A DNA stretch of 64,000 nt, from positions 744,001 through 808,000 of the forward strand of contig NZ_JAKZHW010000001.1 in assembly GCF_022568775.1 (NCBI RefSeq). Reading direction: 5' to 3'. Below the pieces are notes generated by a model. It saw only the letters and a list, made by a program, of their open reading frames with translations, searched no databases and was not told the DNA's origin. The translations under genes and the position numbers were made by a program. Shown here piece after piece: positions 56,491 to 64,000 of this stretch; within the stretch, counting starts at the first letter, position 1; every line of letters begins with the position of its first letter. This DNA comes from Sphingomonas telluris (GTDB lineage Bacteria; Pseudomonadota; Alphaproteobacteria; Sphingomonadales; Sphingomonadaceae).

Positions 56491-57398
56491 CGGCCCGAGA
56501 CCGGGAAGCACGCCTGTCCCTTCGCGGACAAAGATGCGCAGGCCGACGATGCCGCCGCCTTGCTCTCAAACGGACCGACCTGAAGTCGCGTGATGGAGCC
56601 AGCCGGAACCAGGACCATCTGGTGACCTGCGATCGGTGAGCTGCCCGCCAGCTTGCGGAATAGCGCTTCCGCCGAGGATCGCTGCGAAAACGCGCCAAGC
56701 TGGATCCGCCACGCGCCTGAAGTCGCGACTACCGAGGGAGATCTCTCCATCGGCTTGATCGCCGCAGGTTTGGGAGCAGCAGGTTTTGCGGCTTGAGCAA
56801 CTTTCGAGGGCTTTGGTGCCGCCTTCGCTTGCGTCTTCGCCTTCTGCATCGCGATGGCAACGCCCTTCTTGCGATCCTCGACGGACATGACCGAATTCAT
56901 TTGCTCCAGCGTCGATTTTGCCGGTTCGAGCCCTTGGGCCGCTGCACGGCTGACGTAGGCGTAGCCGAGAACCTGGTCCTGCGTGACGCCATCGCCGTTG
57001 AACAGCGCCGTGCCGAAGATCAGCATGGCCCGGGCGTCTCCCTTTTCGGCGGCCTGTTTCAGCCAGCGAGCTCCTTCGGCCTGGTTGCCGTTGCCGAAGA
57101 GGAGAAGGCCGAGAGTCGTCTGCGCGTCGAGATGGTCTTTTTCGGCTGCGCGCTGGAGCCAGGTCTGTGCCGTGCCGAGATTGAGCGGGACGCCGCGGCC
57201 CAACCGGTAGGCTTGGCCGAGATTGAAGGCCGCGTCGGCATCGCCTGCCTCCGCGAGCGGGCGCCAGATTGAGACAGCTTTCGCATAGTCAGCTTGCTGC
57301 CAGGCATCTATCCCGGCCTTCACGCTCTGCGCCTGAAGAGGCGCTGCCCATGACAGCGACGCAAACATCACAAGCAATGACAACTGGCTTGGCCGCAT
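56487..57398 (-). CDS. Exported Sel1-repeat / SPOR-domain protein
   Basis: A 303-residue protein with a signal peptide (ending LQA, about residue 23), three to four Sel1 repeats (AAFNLGQAYRLGRGVPLN, LGLLLFGNGNQAEGARWLKQAAEKG, IFGTALFNGDGVTQD), an Ala/Lys/Pro linker and a C-terminal SPOR domain (WRIQLGAFSQRSSAEALFRKL). SPOR domains bind denuded glycan at the division septum. It is divergent from the parA-like gene and ends with a 4-base overlap on serB. A septal or periplasmic role is inferred. Confidence 0.9.
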   Translation of the reverse strand: MRPSQLSLLVMFASLSWAAPLQAQSVKAGIDAWQQADYAKAVSIWRPLAEAGDADAAFNLGQAYRLGRGVPLNLGTAQTWLQRAAEKDHLDAQTTLGLLLFGNGNQAEGARWLKQAAEKGDARAMLIFGTALFNGDGVTQDQVLGYAYVSRAAAQGLEPAKSTLEQMNSVMSVEDRKKGVAIAMQKAKTQAKAAPKPSKVAQAAKPAAPKPAAIKPMERSPSVVATSGAWRIQLGAFSQRSSAEALFRKLAGSSPIAGHQMVLVPAGSITRLQVGPFESKAAASSACASLSAKGQACFPVSGR

Positions 57399-57532
57399 GG
57401 GTACGACTCCCGTTTGAACAACGGTACGGCGGCGGGGCTAACCCGAAAAGGGTCTTGGCGATGTTAACCAGATTTTAGAGCCTTGAGTGTCACTCCAGCC
57501 CCCGAATTAAAGGATTGGGCGAGGGGAAAAGC
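57399..57532. promoter_or_regulatory. Divergent promoter gap, SPOR gene / parA-like gene
   Basis: A 134-base gap between two divergent starts. It contains an AT-richer patch around 57458-57480 (GTTAACCAGATTTTAG) and a GAGGGG ribosome site at 57521-57526, six bases before the parA-like ATG. No parS-like palindrome was seen. Promoters for both genes must be here; exact boxes are not clear. Confidence 0.35.
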
Positions 57533-58249
57533 ATGCGCGTTCTGGCAATGGCATCGCAGAAGGGCGGGTCCGGTAAGACGACCCTGTCCGGACATCTTGC
57601 GGTGCAGGCGCAGCTAGCGGGGGCAGGCCCAGTCTGCCTTATCGACATCGACCCGCAGGGAAGCCTTGCAGACTGGTGGAACGAGCGCGAAGCGGAAATG
57701 CCTGCTTTCGCGCAAACGACCGTTGCCCGTCTCGCTTCCGATCTCGAGGTCCTTCGCCAGCAGGGCTTCCGCCTTGCTGTCATCGACACTCCGCCGGCAA
57801 TCACCATGGCGATCCAGAGCGTCATCGCAGTCGCCGAGCTGATCGTCATCCCGACCCGCCCGAGCCCGCACGATCTTCGCGCCGTCGGCGCCACCGTCGA
57901 TCTGTGCGATCGCGCCGGCAAGCCGCTGATCTTCGTCGTCAATGCGGCCACTCCGAAAGCCAAGATCACTTACGAGGCGGCCGTCGCCCTCTCGCAGCAT
58001 GGCACGGTCGCTCCGGTGACGCTCCACCATCGCACCGATTTCGCCGCCTCGATGATCGACGGCCGCACGGTGATGGAAGTCGATCCCAACGGCCGCTCCG
58101 CTCAGGAAGTGACCGAGCTGTGGGACTACATCTCGGACCGTCTCGAAAAGAATTTCCGCCGGACTGTATTCGCGGCGCCGGGTGGCGCCTCGGCGGCTCC
58201 GGCAGCGCCCCGTCCGGTTGGCGGCTTCGGCCGTCGTGTGGCCGGCTAG
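57533..58249 (+). CDS. ParA/MinD family ATPase
   Basis: A 238-residue deviant-Walker ATPase. KGGSGKTT at residues 10-17 keeps both signature lysines, DIDPQGSLADWW is Walker A' and LAVIDTPP is Walker B. A Gly/Ala/Pro tail closes the protein. No ParB lies next to it; instead a ribbon-helix-helix-like protein follows after 15 bases. This resembles orphan ParA systems that place proteins or cargo at poles or mid-cell rather than chromosomal parAB. The start follows GAGGGG at good spacing. Confidence 0.92.
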   Translation: MRVLAMASQKGGSGKTTLSGHLAVQAQLAGAGPVCLIDIDPQGSLADWWNEREAEMPAFAQTTVARLASDLEVLRQQGFRLAVIDTPPAITMAIQSVIAVAELIVIPTRPSPHDLRAVGATVDLCDRAGKPLIFVVNAATPKAKITYEAAVALSQHGTVAPVTLHHRTDFAASMIDGRTVMEVDPNGRSAQEVTELWDYISDRLEKNFRRTVFAAPGGASAAPAAPRPVGGFGRRVAG

Positions 58250-58264
58250 TAGGAGGGCCTGTAC

Positions 58265-58915
58265 GTGAATCCCGAACCGAAGCCTTTTGCTTCCCTCTCC
58301 TCCGGACTGCTCGCCCGCAAGGGTGGTGCTCGTCCCGCCATGCGTCCCCAGGGTTTCGGCCAGATCGGCGGTAACCTCGAGGACCTCGGCTGGAACGACA
58401 TGGGTTTCGAACCGCCGAAGCCAGCGGCCGTCCCGGCTCGCGACGAGGAGCATGACGCATTCGGCGAGCCGATCGCCGACCATCCGGTCCTCAACGGCCA
58501 TGCCGGCCTGACTCCGGTGCACTCGCACGTGCACACGCAGCAGGCAGAGATCGCCGACCGTTTCAACAATTCCAATGACGAGGAAGAATCTCTCGACGAG
58601 ACTGCCGAGATCTTCGAACCCGAAGGTGAGCTGCCTGAGCAGCCGGTCGCCAAGGCGCCCGTGTTCGAGCTGCCAGTCGTACCGGCGCCGGCTCCCGCCG
58701 CCCGCCGGTCGTCGAAGCCGCGTGCCGCGCCGGGGAGCAAGGGCAAGGCGGCTTTCACGCTCCGCTTGGATGGGGAGCGCCACCTGAAGCTGCGTCTGGC
58801 ATGCGCCGTAAATGGCCGCTCGGCACAGCTTCTGGTCACTGACGCACTCGACCATTTTCTCTCTGGGATGCCTGAGCTCGAGGCAATGGCCGAAAGGGCC
58901 AAACGCAAGGGGTAA
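58265..58915 (+). CDS. Partner of ParA-like ATPase, ribbon-helix-helix-like C terminus
   Basis: A 216-residue protein (GTG start). The first 150 residues are low complexity, acidic and Pro/Ala-rich with several His. The last 55 residues (AAFTLRLDGERHLKLRLACA, then NGRSAQLLVTDALDHFL) have the strand-helix-helix pattern of RHH DNA-binding proteins. Its position directly behind the ParA-like gene suggests an adaptor or DNA-binding partner. No catalytic motif. The family is a pattern-based guess. Confidence 0.75.
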   Translation: MNPEPKPFASLSSGLLARKGGARPAMRPQGFGQIGGNLEDLGWNDMGFEPPKPAAVPARDEEHDAFGEPIADHPVLNGHAGLTPVHSHVHTQQAEIADRFNNSNDEEESLDETAEIFEPEGELPEQPVAKAPVFELPVVPAPAPAARRSSKPRAAPGSKGKAAFTLRLDGERHLKLRLACAVNGRSAQLLVTDALDHFLSGMPELEAMAERAKRKG

Positions 58916-58919
58916 AGAG

Positions 58920-60248
58920 ATGAAAGCGCTTCGTTTCGGTTCCGCTGTTTCCGCTGTAGCTCTTGCAACGATCCTCGCCGGTTGCGCGGCGCCGACCTCT
59001 CGGAACGGCACTGCTCTCAACACGGCGAAAGCCAATGTGGCCTACGGTCTGCGCGCCCAGATGGCGCTCGAATCCGGCGACTTTAGCTCGGCCATCGACT
59101 TCGCTGAGAAGGCGGTCGAGGCCAGCCCGCAGGACGCCACCGTTCGCGCCGTGCTCGCCAACGCTTACTTCGGTGCGGGACGCTTCGCCTCGGCTGAAGC
59201 GGCTTACACTGATGCGCTCTCGCTCGCGCCGAACCAGCCGCAGGTCATCCTGAAGCTTGCGCTCGTGCAGATTGCGCAGGGCAAGAATGGTCAGGCTCTC
59301 GCGCTGCTCGACTCGGCTCGCAACATGATCGAGCCGGCGGACTATGGACTTGCCCTCGCTCTGGCCGGGCAGCCAGCTCAGGCGGTCGAGGTTCTCGAGC
59401 CCGCCGCTCGCTCGTCCGATGCAGACGCTCGTGTCCGCCAGAATCTGGCACTGGCTTATGCTCTTGGGGGCGATTGGGTCGCGGCTCGCACCGTGGCCGC
59501 CCAGGACCTTTCGCCTGCGGATGTCGATGCGCGGGTTCAGCAGTGGATGGCATTGGCCAAGCCGGCTCGCGCTTCTGACCAGGTCGCAGCGCTGGTTGGC
59601 GTTTCGCCCGCCGCCGTCGATCCGGGCCAGCCGTTCCGCCTTGCGCTAAGCCCGACGAATCCGGGCGTAGCAGTCGCTGCCGCAGAAGCTCAGCCGCCGG
59701 TCCAGGTTGCCGAGGCTGCTCAGGCGCCCGCTCCGGTGCAGCCGGCTCCGGTGCCGGCAGTCGCTGAGGCGTCTCCTGCGCCTGCCCCTACGCCTACACC
59801 TGCAGCCCAGTCGAACGTTGCCGCTATCTCGCAGGCCGCGGCGATCGCTCCGGAAGCTCCGGCAGCGTTCGCGGCCATGGCTTCGAACTTCGCGCCCAAG
59901 GCAAAGCCCGCTGCTGCGCCGAAGAAGCCGGCGCCAGTCCGCCGTGCCTCGCTCCCGAGGGCCTCGGGCCAGTCGAAGTCGGTCGTCCAGCTTGGAGCCT
60001 ACAGCTCATCCGAGCGGGTTTCCGCGGCCTGGGCGCAGCTGTCGAAGAAGTATCCGGCGCTTGCCAATTACGCGCCGGTCCGCGCCAAGTTCGACGGACC
60101 AAAGGGCACGGTGTGGCGTCTGTCGATCCAGGGCTTCGAGACCCAAGGTGACGCCCTCGCCAGCTGCAAGTCGCTCCGCAGCCGCGGCGGCAATTGCTTC
60201 GTGCGCTCCAATGCCGGCGACGCGCCGGTTCAGTTCGCGTCGCGGTAA
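58920..60248 (+). CDS. TPR / SPOR-domain lipoprotein
   Basis: A 442-residue protein with a lipoprotein signal (ILAGCAAP), TPR-like repeats over residues 40-200 (QMALESGDFSSAIDFAEKAV, AYFGAGRFASAEAAYTDAL), a Pro/Ala/Val-rich linker of about 100 residues, and a C-terminal SPOR domain (KSVVQLGAYSSSERVSAAWAQ). It follows the RHH-like gene by 4 bases, so it is likely in one operon with the ParA-like ATPase. A septum-associated outer-membrane lipoprotein is inferred. Overlaps the pyrB 3' end by 19 bases. Confidence 0.9.
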   Translation: MKALRFGSAVSAVALATILAGCAAPTSRNGTALNTAKANVAYGLRAQMALESGDFSSAIDFAEKAVEASPQDATVRAVLANAYFGAGRFASAEAAYTDALSLAPNQPQVILKLALVQIAQGKNGQALALLDSARNMIEPADYGLALALAGQPAQAVEVLEPAARSSDADARVRQNLALAYALGGDWVAARTVAAQDLSPADVDARVQQWMALAKPARASDQVAALVGVSPAAVDPGQPFRLALSPTNPGVAVAAAEAQPPVQVAEAAQAPAPVQPAPVPAVAEASPAPAPTPTPAAQSNVAAISQAAAIAPEAPAAFAAMASNFAPKAKPAAAPKKPAPVRRASLPRASGQSKSVVQLGAYSSSERVSAAWAQLSKKYPALANYAPVRAKFDGPKGTVWRLSIQGFETQGDALASCKSLRSRGGNCFVRSNAGDAPVQFASR

Positions 60249-61135
60249 CCGACCGACAGCAGGTCCAGGCAGGCCATCCGCACCGCCACTCCGGCTTCTA
60301 CCTGAAGCTGGATGAGCGACCGGTGCGGATCGTCGGCAACATCGTCGGCAATTTCGACGCCGCGGTTCATTGGACCGGGGTGCATGACGACTGCGCCCGG
60401 AGCCGCCTTCGCCAGCCGGTCTGACGTGAGGCCGTAGCGCTCCAGATACTCCCCGGGCGCATCGCCCAGCTCTTCTTCCAGCCGCTCGCGCTGCACGCGC
60501 AGCATCATAACCACGTCCGCGCCGTCGATGGCCTCGTCGATCGAGAGGGCAGGGAGACCCTCAGGCATCAGAGAAGCCGGTCCTGCGAGCCGCACTTCGG
60601 CGCCCAGGCGCGGAAGGAGCTTCGCGTTGGACCGGGCGACGCGGCTGTGGCGGATATCGCCGCAGATCGCGACCTTGAGGCCCTCCACCCGGCCAAACCT
60701 GGTCGAGAGCGTCAAGGCATCGAGCAGCGCCTGCGTCGGGTGCTCATTGGTGCCGTCGCCCGCGTTGATCACGGCGCACTCCATGATCCCGGCCATTGCG
60801 GCAGGGGCGCCGTTCTCGCGATGCCGGATCACGACGACGTCCGGGCGCATGGCATTGAGCGTGCGCGCCGTGTCCTCGAACGTCTCTCCCTTCTTGATCG
60901 ACGACTGCTCGACCGGCAGGAAGACTGAAGAGGCGCCGAGCCGGTGCGCGGCCGCCGCGAAGGACATCGCCGTCCGCGTCGAATTCTCGTAGAAGAGATT
61001 GAAGACGAGCTTGCTCTGGAGCCGCTTGTCCGTCCCGCGCGATTCCGAACGATTGTACTCCAACCAGCGCCGGCCCTCTGCGAGGAGGCGCTCGATCTGG
61101 CTGTCGCTGAGGGAGTCGATCGAGATAAGGTCCAC
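60230..61135 (-). CDS. pyrB: Aspartate carbamoyltransferase catalytic chain
   Basis: A 301-residue enzyme condensing aspartate with carbamoyl phosphate in pyrimidine synthesis. FYENSTRTAMSF (carbamoyl-phosphate loop), INAGDGTNEHPTQALLD and HPGPMNRGVEI are intact. The frame extends upstream, but homology begins at the GTG of VDLISIDSL. It is 11 bases behind ruvX on the same strand. In many alphaproteobacteria pyrC follows pyrB; here the SPOR lipoprotein gene takes that place on the opposite strand. Confidence 0.95.
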   Translation of the reverse strand: MDLISIDSLSDSQIERLLAEGRRWLEYNRSESRGTDKRLQSKLVFNLFYENSTRTAMSFAAAAHRLGASSVFLPVEQSSIKKGETFEDTARTLNAMRPDVVVIRHRENGAPAAMAGIMECAVINAGDGTNEHPTQALLDALTLSTRFGRVEGLKVAICGDIRHSRVARSNAKLLPRLGAEVRLAGPASLMPEGLPALSIDEAIDGADVVMMLRVQRERLEEELGDAPGEYLERYGLTSDRLAKAAPGAVVMHPGPMNRGVEIADDVADDPHRSLIQLQVEAGVAVRMACLDLLSVGYRDAN

Positions 61136-61146
61136 GAGCGGGTCGC

Positions 61147-61626
61147 CTAATGCTGATGCGGCAGATTTGCCAGAGCGTCGATCGCGCCCTGAAGGATGTG
61201 TGCGGCGGCGAGGGCGTCGACTTTTTCCGCTCGTTTGGACCTGCTGACGTCGGCGTCGATCATCGCGCGCTCGACGGCTTGCGTCGACCAGCGCTCGTCC
61301 CACAGCAGGATAGGAAGATCGAGAGGTGCAAGATTGCGCGCGAACGCTCGGATGGACTGGGTCCGCGGTGAGTCGGTACCGTCCATGTTCAGCGGTAGAC
61401 CAATGACCAATCCGCGAACCGAGTTCGTCTCAACGAACTGCCGTAACTGCTGGAGATCATTGGTGAACTTAGTGCGGCGAATGGTATCCGATGGCCCGGC
61501 AAAGCTCCAGCCGGTATCGCAGACAGCAAGGCCGATCGTCTTGGTTCCGACATCCAGACCGGCGAGCTTTCCCGGCGAGATCGCCGCCAGAAATTCCGTC
61601 GTGCTGGTCGTAATCAGGGATGCCAA
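61147..61626 (-). CDS. ruvX: Putative pre-16S rRNA processing nuclease / Holliday junction resolvase RuvX
   Basis: A 159-residue RNase-H-fold YqgF/RuvX protein that matures the 16S rRNA 5' end. [15 protein letters not shown] gives the first catalytic Asp, with [25 protein letters not shown] and the [12 protein letters not shown] helix. No ATG is available; a TTG at 61624-61626 preceded by GGAGG at eight bases is the best start and overlaps the DUF3089 gene 3' end by 13 bases. Confidence 0.93.
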   Translation of the reverse strand: MASLITTSTTEFLAAISPGKLAGLDVGTKTIGLAVCDTGWSFAGPSDTIRRTKFTNDLQQLRQFVETNSVRGLVIGLPLNMDGTDSPRTQSIRAFARNLAPLDLPILLWDERWSTQAVERAMIDADVSRSKRAEKVDALAAAHILQGAIDALANLPHQH

Positions 61627-62717
61627 GCCCGCAGCCTCCGCTCCGCGTCGTTCCGGATTGCGCCCCAAAAGAGCGCATAGTCGTACACGTGGAAATTGTT
61701 TCCCGGCAGCACGTACGGGCCGAGTGTGGGAATATTTCCGTCCAGTATCAGCAGGCCATTGTCGCAATGCGCGCCGATCTGGCCCGCCTCGAGCGTGGCG
61801 GTTGTCAGGTCGGCCGAAGGCACCAGCGTTCCAGGGTTCGATTGTGGAGCAGCGCTCCCGTCCTTCGTTCCCGTGAGCGGGTTGACGCACAGCATGTCCT
61901 TGCGCTCGCGCTTGATCCCGGTGGGACCGACCGTGCCCTGCCACGCATCCATGATGAGGTCAGGGTTCGCAGGCGACCGAAAGCTCTGCCACGACAGCAC
62001 GCAGCCGGTCTGGTCGGGGGTCGTGCAGGCCGCAAGACCCAAGGGCGGCAGGTCGGCAACAGTGCTGAGCGGCCAACCGACCACGTAGGCAGCGACCAGG
62101 CGACCTTTGAGCTGTGCCGACCCCTTCCGAAGCAGCCGCGAGAGGTGCAGCGCTCCCTGGCTGTGACCGGCAAGGATGATTGGCTGATCCGGGGGCAAAT
62201 GTTTCAGGAATTCGTCGAAAGCCGCGCTCACGTCGGCGAAGGCGAGATTCAGCGCCTTCTGGGCGTCCTCGTTCCGCAGCAGGAAGGCGCCAAAGGCGGC
62301 CTGACGGTAACGAGGCGCCCAGACGCGGCCCGCGCTGGTCAGGGCCGATGCCTGGCTCTGCACGAACAGCCGGTCGCGGAAGTCGCTTTGCGCATTGCCC
62401 GACAGTGGCGCGTTCCATTTATCGCGCTCAAGGTAAGTTGTCGGGTGGATGTAGAAGATCGCTGCAGGCCGATCCTGGGCTTCCGCCACGCCCTGCGGCA
62501 GCCATTCGGACGGATCGTCCGGATTGTCGGGGCGGGATATCCAGTTTTCGTTCTTGGAATAGTCCGGTCCGCTGGTTGCGGCAGGCGGCTGATAGTGGCC
62601 CTGCGGCGTTGCCGTCTTGATGAGGACCTGCTGGCCGAACTGATAAATGGCGAACGCGCCTGCGACGAAAAGCAGGGTAAGCCAGAAGATGACGAGCAGG
62701 AAGCGACGCGCGCACAT
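61614..62717 (-). CDS. DUF3089 alpha/beta-hydrolase-fold membrane-anchored protein
   Basis: A 367-residue protein with an N-terminal membrane helix ([20 protein letters not shown]) and the body probably outside the cytoplasm. [15 protein letters not shown] is the DUF3089 mark; the nucleophile elbow is GHSQGALH near residue 190, and the late [13 protein letters not shown] supplies the predicted catalytic His. Substrate unknown; lipase- or esterase-like. First gene of a likely DUF3089-ruvX-pyrB transcript. Confidence 0.9.
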   Translation of the reverse strand: MCARRFLLVIFWLTLLFVAGAFAIYQFGQQVLIKTATPQGHYQPPAATSGPDYSKNENWISRPDNPDDPSEWLPQGVAEAQDRPAAIFYIHPTTYLERDKWNAPLSGNAQSDFRDRLFVQSQASALTSAGRVWAPRYRQAAFGAFLLRNEDAQKALNLAFADVSAAFDEFLKHLPPDQPIILAGHSQGALHLSRLLRKGSAQLKGRLVAAYVVGWPLSTVADLPPLGLAACTTPDQTGCVLSWQSFRSPANPDLIMDAWQGTVGPTGIKRERKDMLCVNPLTGTKDGSAAPQSNPGTLVPSADLTTATLEAGQIGAHCDNGLLILDGNIPTLGPYVLPGNNFHVYDYALFWGAIRNDAERRLRAWHP

Positions 62718-62973
62718 TGGCGGCTGCCCTTATTGGCGCGGCGGTCGAGGGGCAACCTTCACGGGCCAATTCACTGCTCGACGAGCCGATGCCACGCGGC
62801 CGATGCGGCAAGCGCTTCAATTTCGGACATTTGCGCCTGCTGAGGTTCCCGTATTGACCGGTAACGTGATATGCATATGCGAGAGGCCTGGTGGGACCTA
62901 GTTCCTGTTGTTCGAGTCTCCCGGTTATGGCCCCGTCTCTCGGGTGGCCGCGGAGCATCGGAGCCAAGTCGCT
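62718..62973. other. 256-base intergenic region upstream of the pilin gene
   Basis: No convincing gene was found. It contains a TTGACC hexamer at 62854-62859 and the palindrome ATATGCATAT at 62869-62878. A CGAGAG/CTCTCG pair at 62880-62885 and 62936-62941 could close a hairpin leader. A GTTCGAGTC word at 62910-62918 resembles a tRNA T loop but no tRNA folds around it. Promoter and leader of the pilin gene probably lie here. Confidence 0.35.
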
Positions 62974-63156
62974 GTGAAGAGTCTGAGGGCATTATTGCGC
63001 AAAACCGACGGCGGCTCGAACGCCGAGTATGCGCTCATCCTCGCCATACTGGGGACCGGGCTCGTCCTCGCGGCTCTGCTGCTGGGCGATGTCGCTGCGA
63101 CCGCCACCAACGAGGCGGGGGTCTGCATCGAGACCTCGGGCTCCTCCTGCTCATGA
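62974..63156 (+). CDS. Flp/Fap-type pilin-like small protein
   Basis: A 60-residue protein (GTG start, GGAG upstream). The N terminus is short and basic (KSLRALLRKTDG), followed by the type IVb prepilin pattern G, four residues, then EY (GGSNAEY) and a hydrophobic helix (ALILAILGTGLVLAALLLG). Predicted cleavage by a TadV-type prepilin peptidase is after the first Gly. The tail has two Cys (VCIETSGSSC), which could form a disulfide. No tad/cpa genes are nearby, so it is an orphan pilin gene. Confidence 0.8.
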   Translation: MKSLRALLRKTDGGSNAEYALILAILGTGLVLAALLLGDVAATATNEAGVCIETSGSSCS

Positions 63157-63225
63157 TCTGAACGGGCCCGACGCTCTTCGTCCGGCTTGCCGCCTCTGAC
63201 CCTCGCGGCTATCGCCCGCGGCACA

Positions 63226-63513
63226 ATGTCAGTCACGAACGAACAGGTGCGGCATATCGCCAAGCTGGCCCGCATCGCGATGAGCGATGAGGAGCTGGAA
63301 CGGCTGGTGCCCGAACTCAACAACATCCTCGACTGGGTCGAGCTGCTCGGCGAGGTGAATACCGACGGCATCGAACCGCTGACGGCCGTCGTGCCCAACA
63401 CGCTACGCCTCCGCGAGGACAAGGTGACCGACGGCAACTGCAGGGACGATGTGCTCGCCAATGCGCCTGTCGCGGAACACGGCTTCTTCGCCGTGCCGAA
63501 GGTGATCGAATGA
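63226..63513 (+). CDS. gatC: Aspartyl/glutamyl-tRNA amidotransferase subunit C
   Basis: A 95-residue GatC, which wraps and stabilises GatA in the GatCAB complex converting Asp-tRNA-Asn or Glu-tRNA-Gln. [15 protein letters not shown] at the N terminus, [19 protein letters not shown] and the [10 protein letters not shown] end are typical. The ATG of MSVTNEQV was chosen over an upstream start. Its stop overlaps the gatA start (ATGA). Confidence 0.95.
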   Translation: MSVTNEQVRHIAKLARIAMSDEELERLVPELNNILDWVELLGEVNTDGIEPLTAVVPNTLRLREDKVTDGNCRDDVLANAPVAEHGFFAVPKVIE

Positions 63514-64000
63514 GCGATCTGACCTATCTCACGATCGCCCAGCTTCGCGACGGCTTCCGCTCCGGCGAGTTCACGGCGCGCGAGATCGCCGAGCAGTACA
63601 ATGCGGCAGTAGCGTCTGCGCGCGCCCTGAATGCCTATACGGTCGAGACGCCCGAAGACGCGCTTGCCGCGGCTGACGCAGCGGACAAGGCGCGCGGTAA
63701 CGGCGAACTGGGAGCGCTGGCCGGGGTACCGCTCGGCATCAAGGACCTGTTCGCGACGCGCAGTGTAGATACGACCGCCGGCAGCCGGATCCTCAAGGAC
63801 TTCAGGCCTCCCTACGAGAGCACTGTCACCGCCAACCTGCGCCGCGCGGGCGCGGGCATGCTCGGCAAGCTGAACATGGACGAGTTCGCCATGGGCTCGT
63901 CCAATGAGACGAGCGCCTACGGCCCCGTCATCTCGCCGTGGCGGCGGAAGGACGGCGGCAATGCAGCCCTCGCACCTGGCGGTTCGTCAGGTGGTTCGTC
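63510..64000 (+). CDS. gatA: Aspartyl/glutamyl-tRNA amidotransferase subunit A, N-terminal part (runs off the right edge)
   Basis: About 163 codons are in the window, open to the right end. An amidase-signature enzyme: catalytic Lys in [40 protein letters not shown] and the Ser-rich [10 protein letters not shown] with the cis-Ser and possibly the nucleophile just at the edge. The ATG lies in the gatC stop. It releases ammonia from glutamine for transamidation. Confidence 0.95.
   Translation, partial: MSDLTYLTIAQLRDGFRSGEFTAREIAEQYNAAVASARALNAYTVETPEDALAAADAADKARGNGELGALAGVPLGIKDLFATRSVDTTAGSRILKDFRPPYESTVTANLRRAGAGMLGKLNMDEFAMGSSNETSAYGPVISPWRRKDGGNAALAPGGSSGGS

Noticed and set aside
57614..59035. 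473-codon frame antisense to the ParA-like and RHH-like genes
   Set aside because: Spans two well-supported coding regions and their gap; no start with a ribosome site.
61620..62843. 407-codon frame antisense to the DUF3089 gene
   Set aside because: The alpha/beta-hydrolase protein on the other strand has signal, elbow and His motifs; the antisense frame has none.
62905..62950. tRNA-like T-loop word GTTCGAGTC before the pilin gene
   Set aside because: No pairing T stem, anticodon arm or acceptor stem could be folded around it on either strand.

Overview
The window is GC-rich chromosomal DNA from an alphaproteobacterium, most likely of the order Sphingomonadales. The evidence is a short HdaA-type DnaA paralog with a clamp-binding motif, a TonB-receptor glucan locus with an embedded flavin halogenase, a BapA/DmpA-type P1 peptidase, the mreBCD-mrdA-rodA cluster next to mutL, and the alphaproteobacterial form of AspRS. 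This is inferred from gene content and motifs only; no rRNA lies in the window. I saw no insertion sequence, prophage, integrase or CRISPR array. Coding density is very high, and many neighbours share ATGA or GTGA stop/start overlaps.

Layout. 0-7 kb: purN (partial) and purM, an exported DUF2066-like protein, hdaA, an I78-type inhibitor, rnd and aspS. 6.6-13.7 kb: an arginine regulon with argR divergent from argC-argJ-argB-argF-argG, and argH convergent with argG. A TTGCAT/ATGCAA palindrome in the argR-argC gap is a candidate ArgR operator. 13.7-21.3 kb: six genes of unknown pathway with a cell-envelope glycan or lipid look (polytopic membrane protein, GT2 glycosyltransferase, UDP-galactopyranose-mutase-like flavoprotein, aldo/keto-reductase-like protein lacking its catalytic Tyr, YbhN/LPG-synthase-like membrane protein, exported-type phosphohydrolase), then a two-domain M16 peptidase.

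23.7-32.4 kb: five translationally coupled genes (class III aminotransferase, trimethylamine-dehydrogenase-like flavoprotein, secreted P1 peptidase, aldehyde dehydrogenase, exported beta-propeller/PHP hydrolase) that look like a catabolic operon for an amide or peptide carrying N-methyl or beta-amino groups. 32.4-45.8 kb: a beta-glucan (laminarin-type) utilisation locus. It has a LacI regulator, a perfect 16-bp operator over the promoter, then a TonB receptor, GH3, flavin halogenase, GH30, FucP-like MFS, GH16 and a second GH3 in one operon. It ends 10 bp from the 3' end of a tRNA-Lys(CTT) gene on the other strand.

46-64 kb: housekeeping genes. rodA-mrdA-mreD-mreC-mreB (cell elongation), mutL, a 62-residue unknown protein, an unusual short IlvC homolog, miaA and serB with overlapping divergent starts, a SPOR/ParA/ribbon-helix-helix-like/SPOR module, pyrB-ruvX-DUF3089, a lone Flp-type pilin, gatC and the start of gatA.

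The most interesting parts are the coupled aminotransferase/TMADH-like/P1-peptidase operon, the halogenase inside a glucan operon with a visible LacI operator, and the unassigned envelope-glycan cluster.
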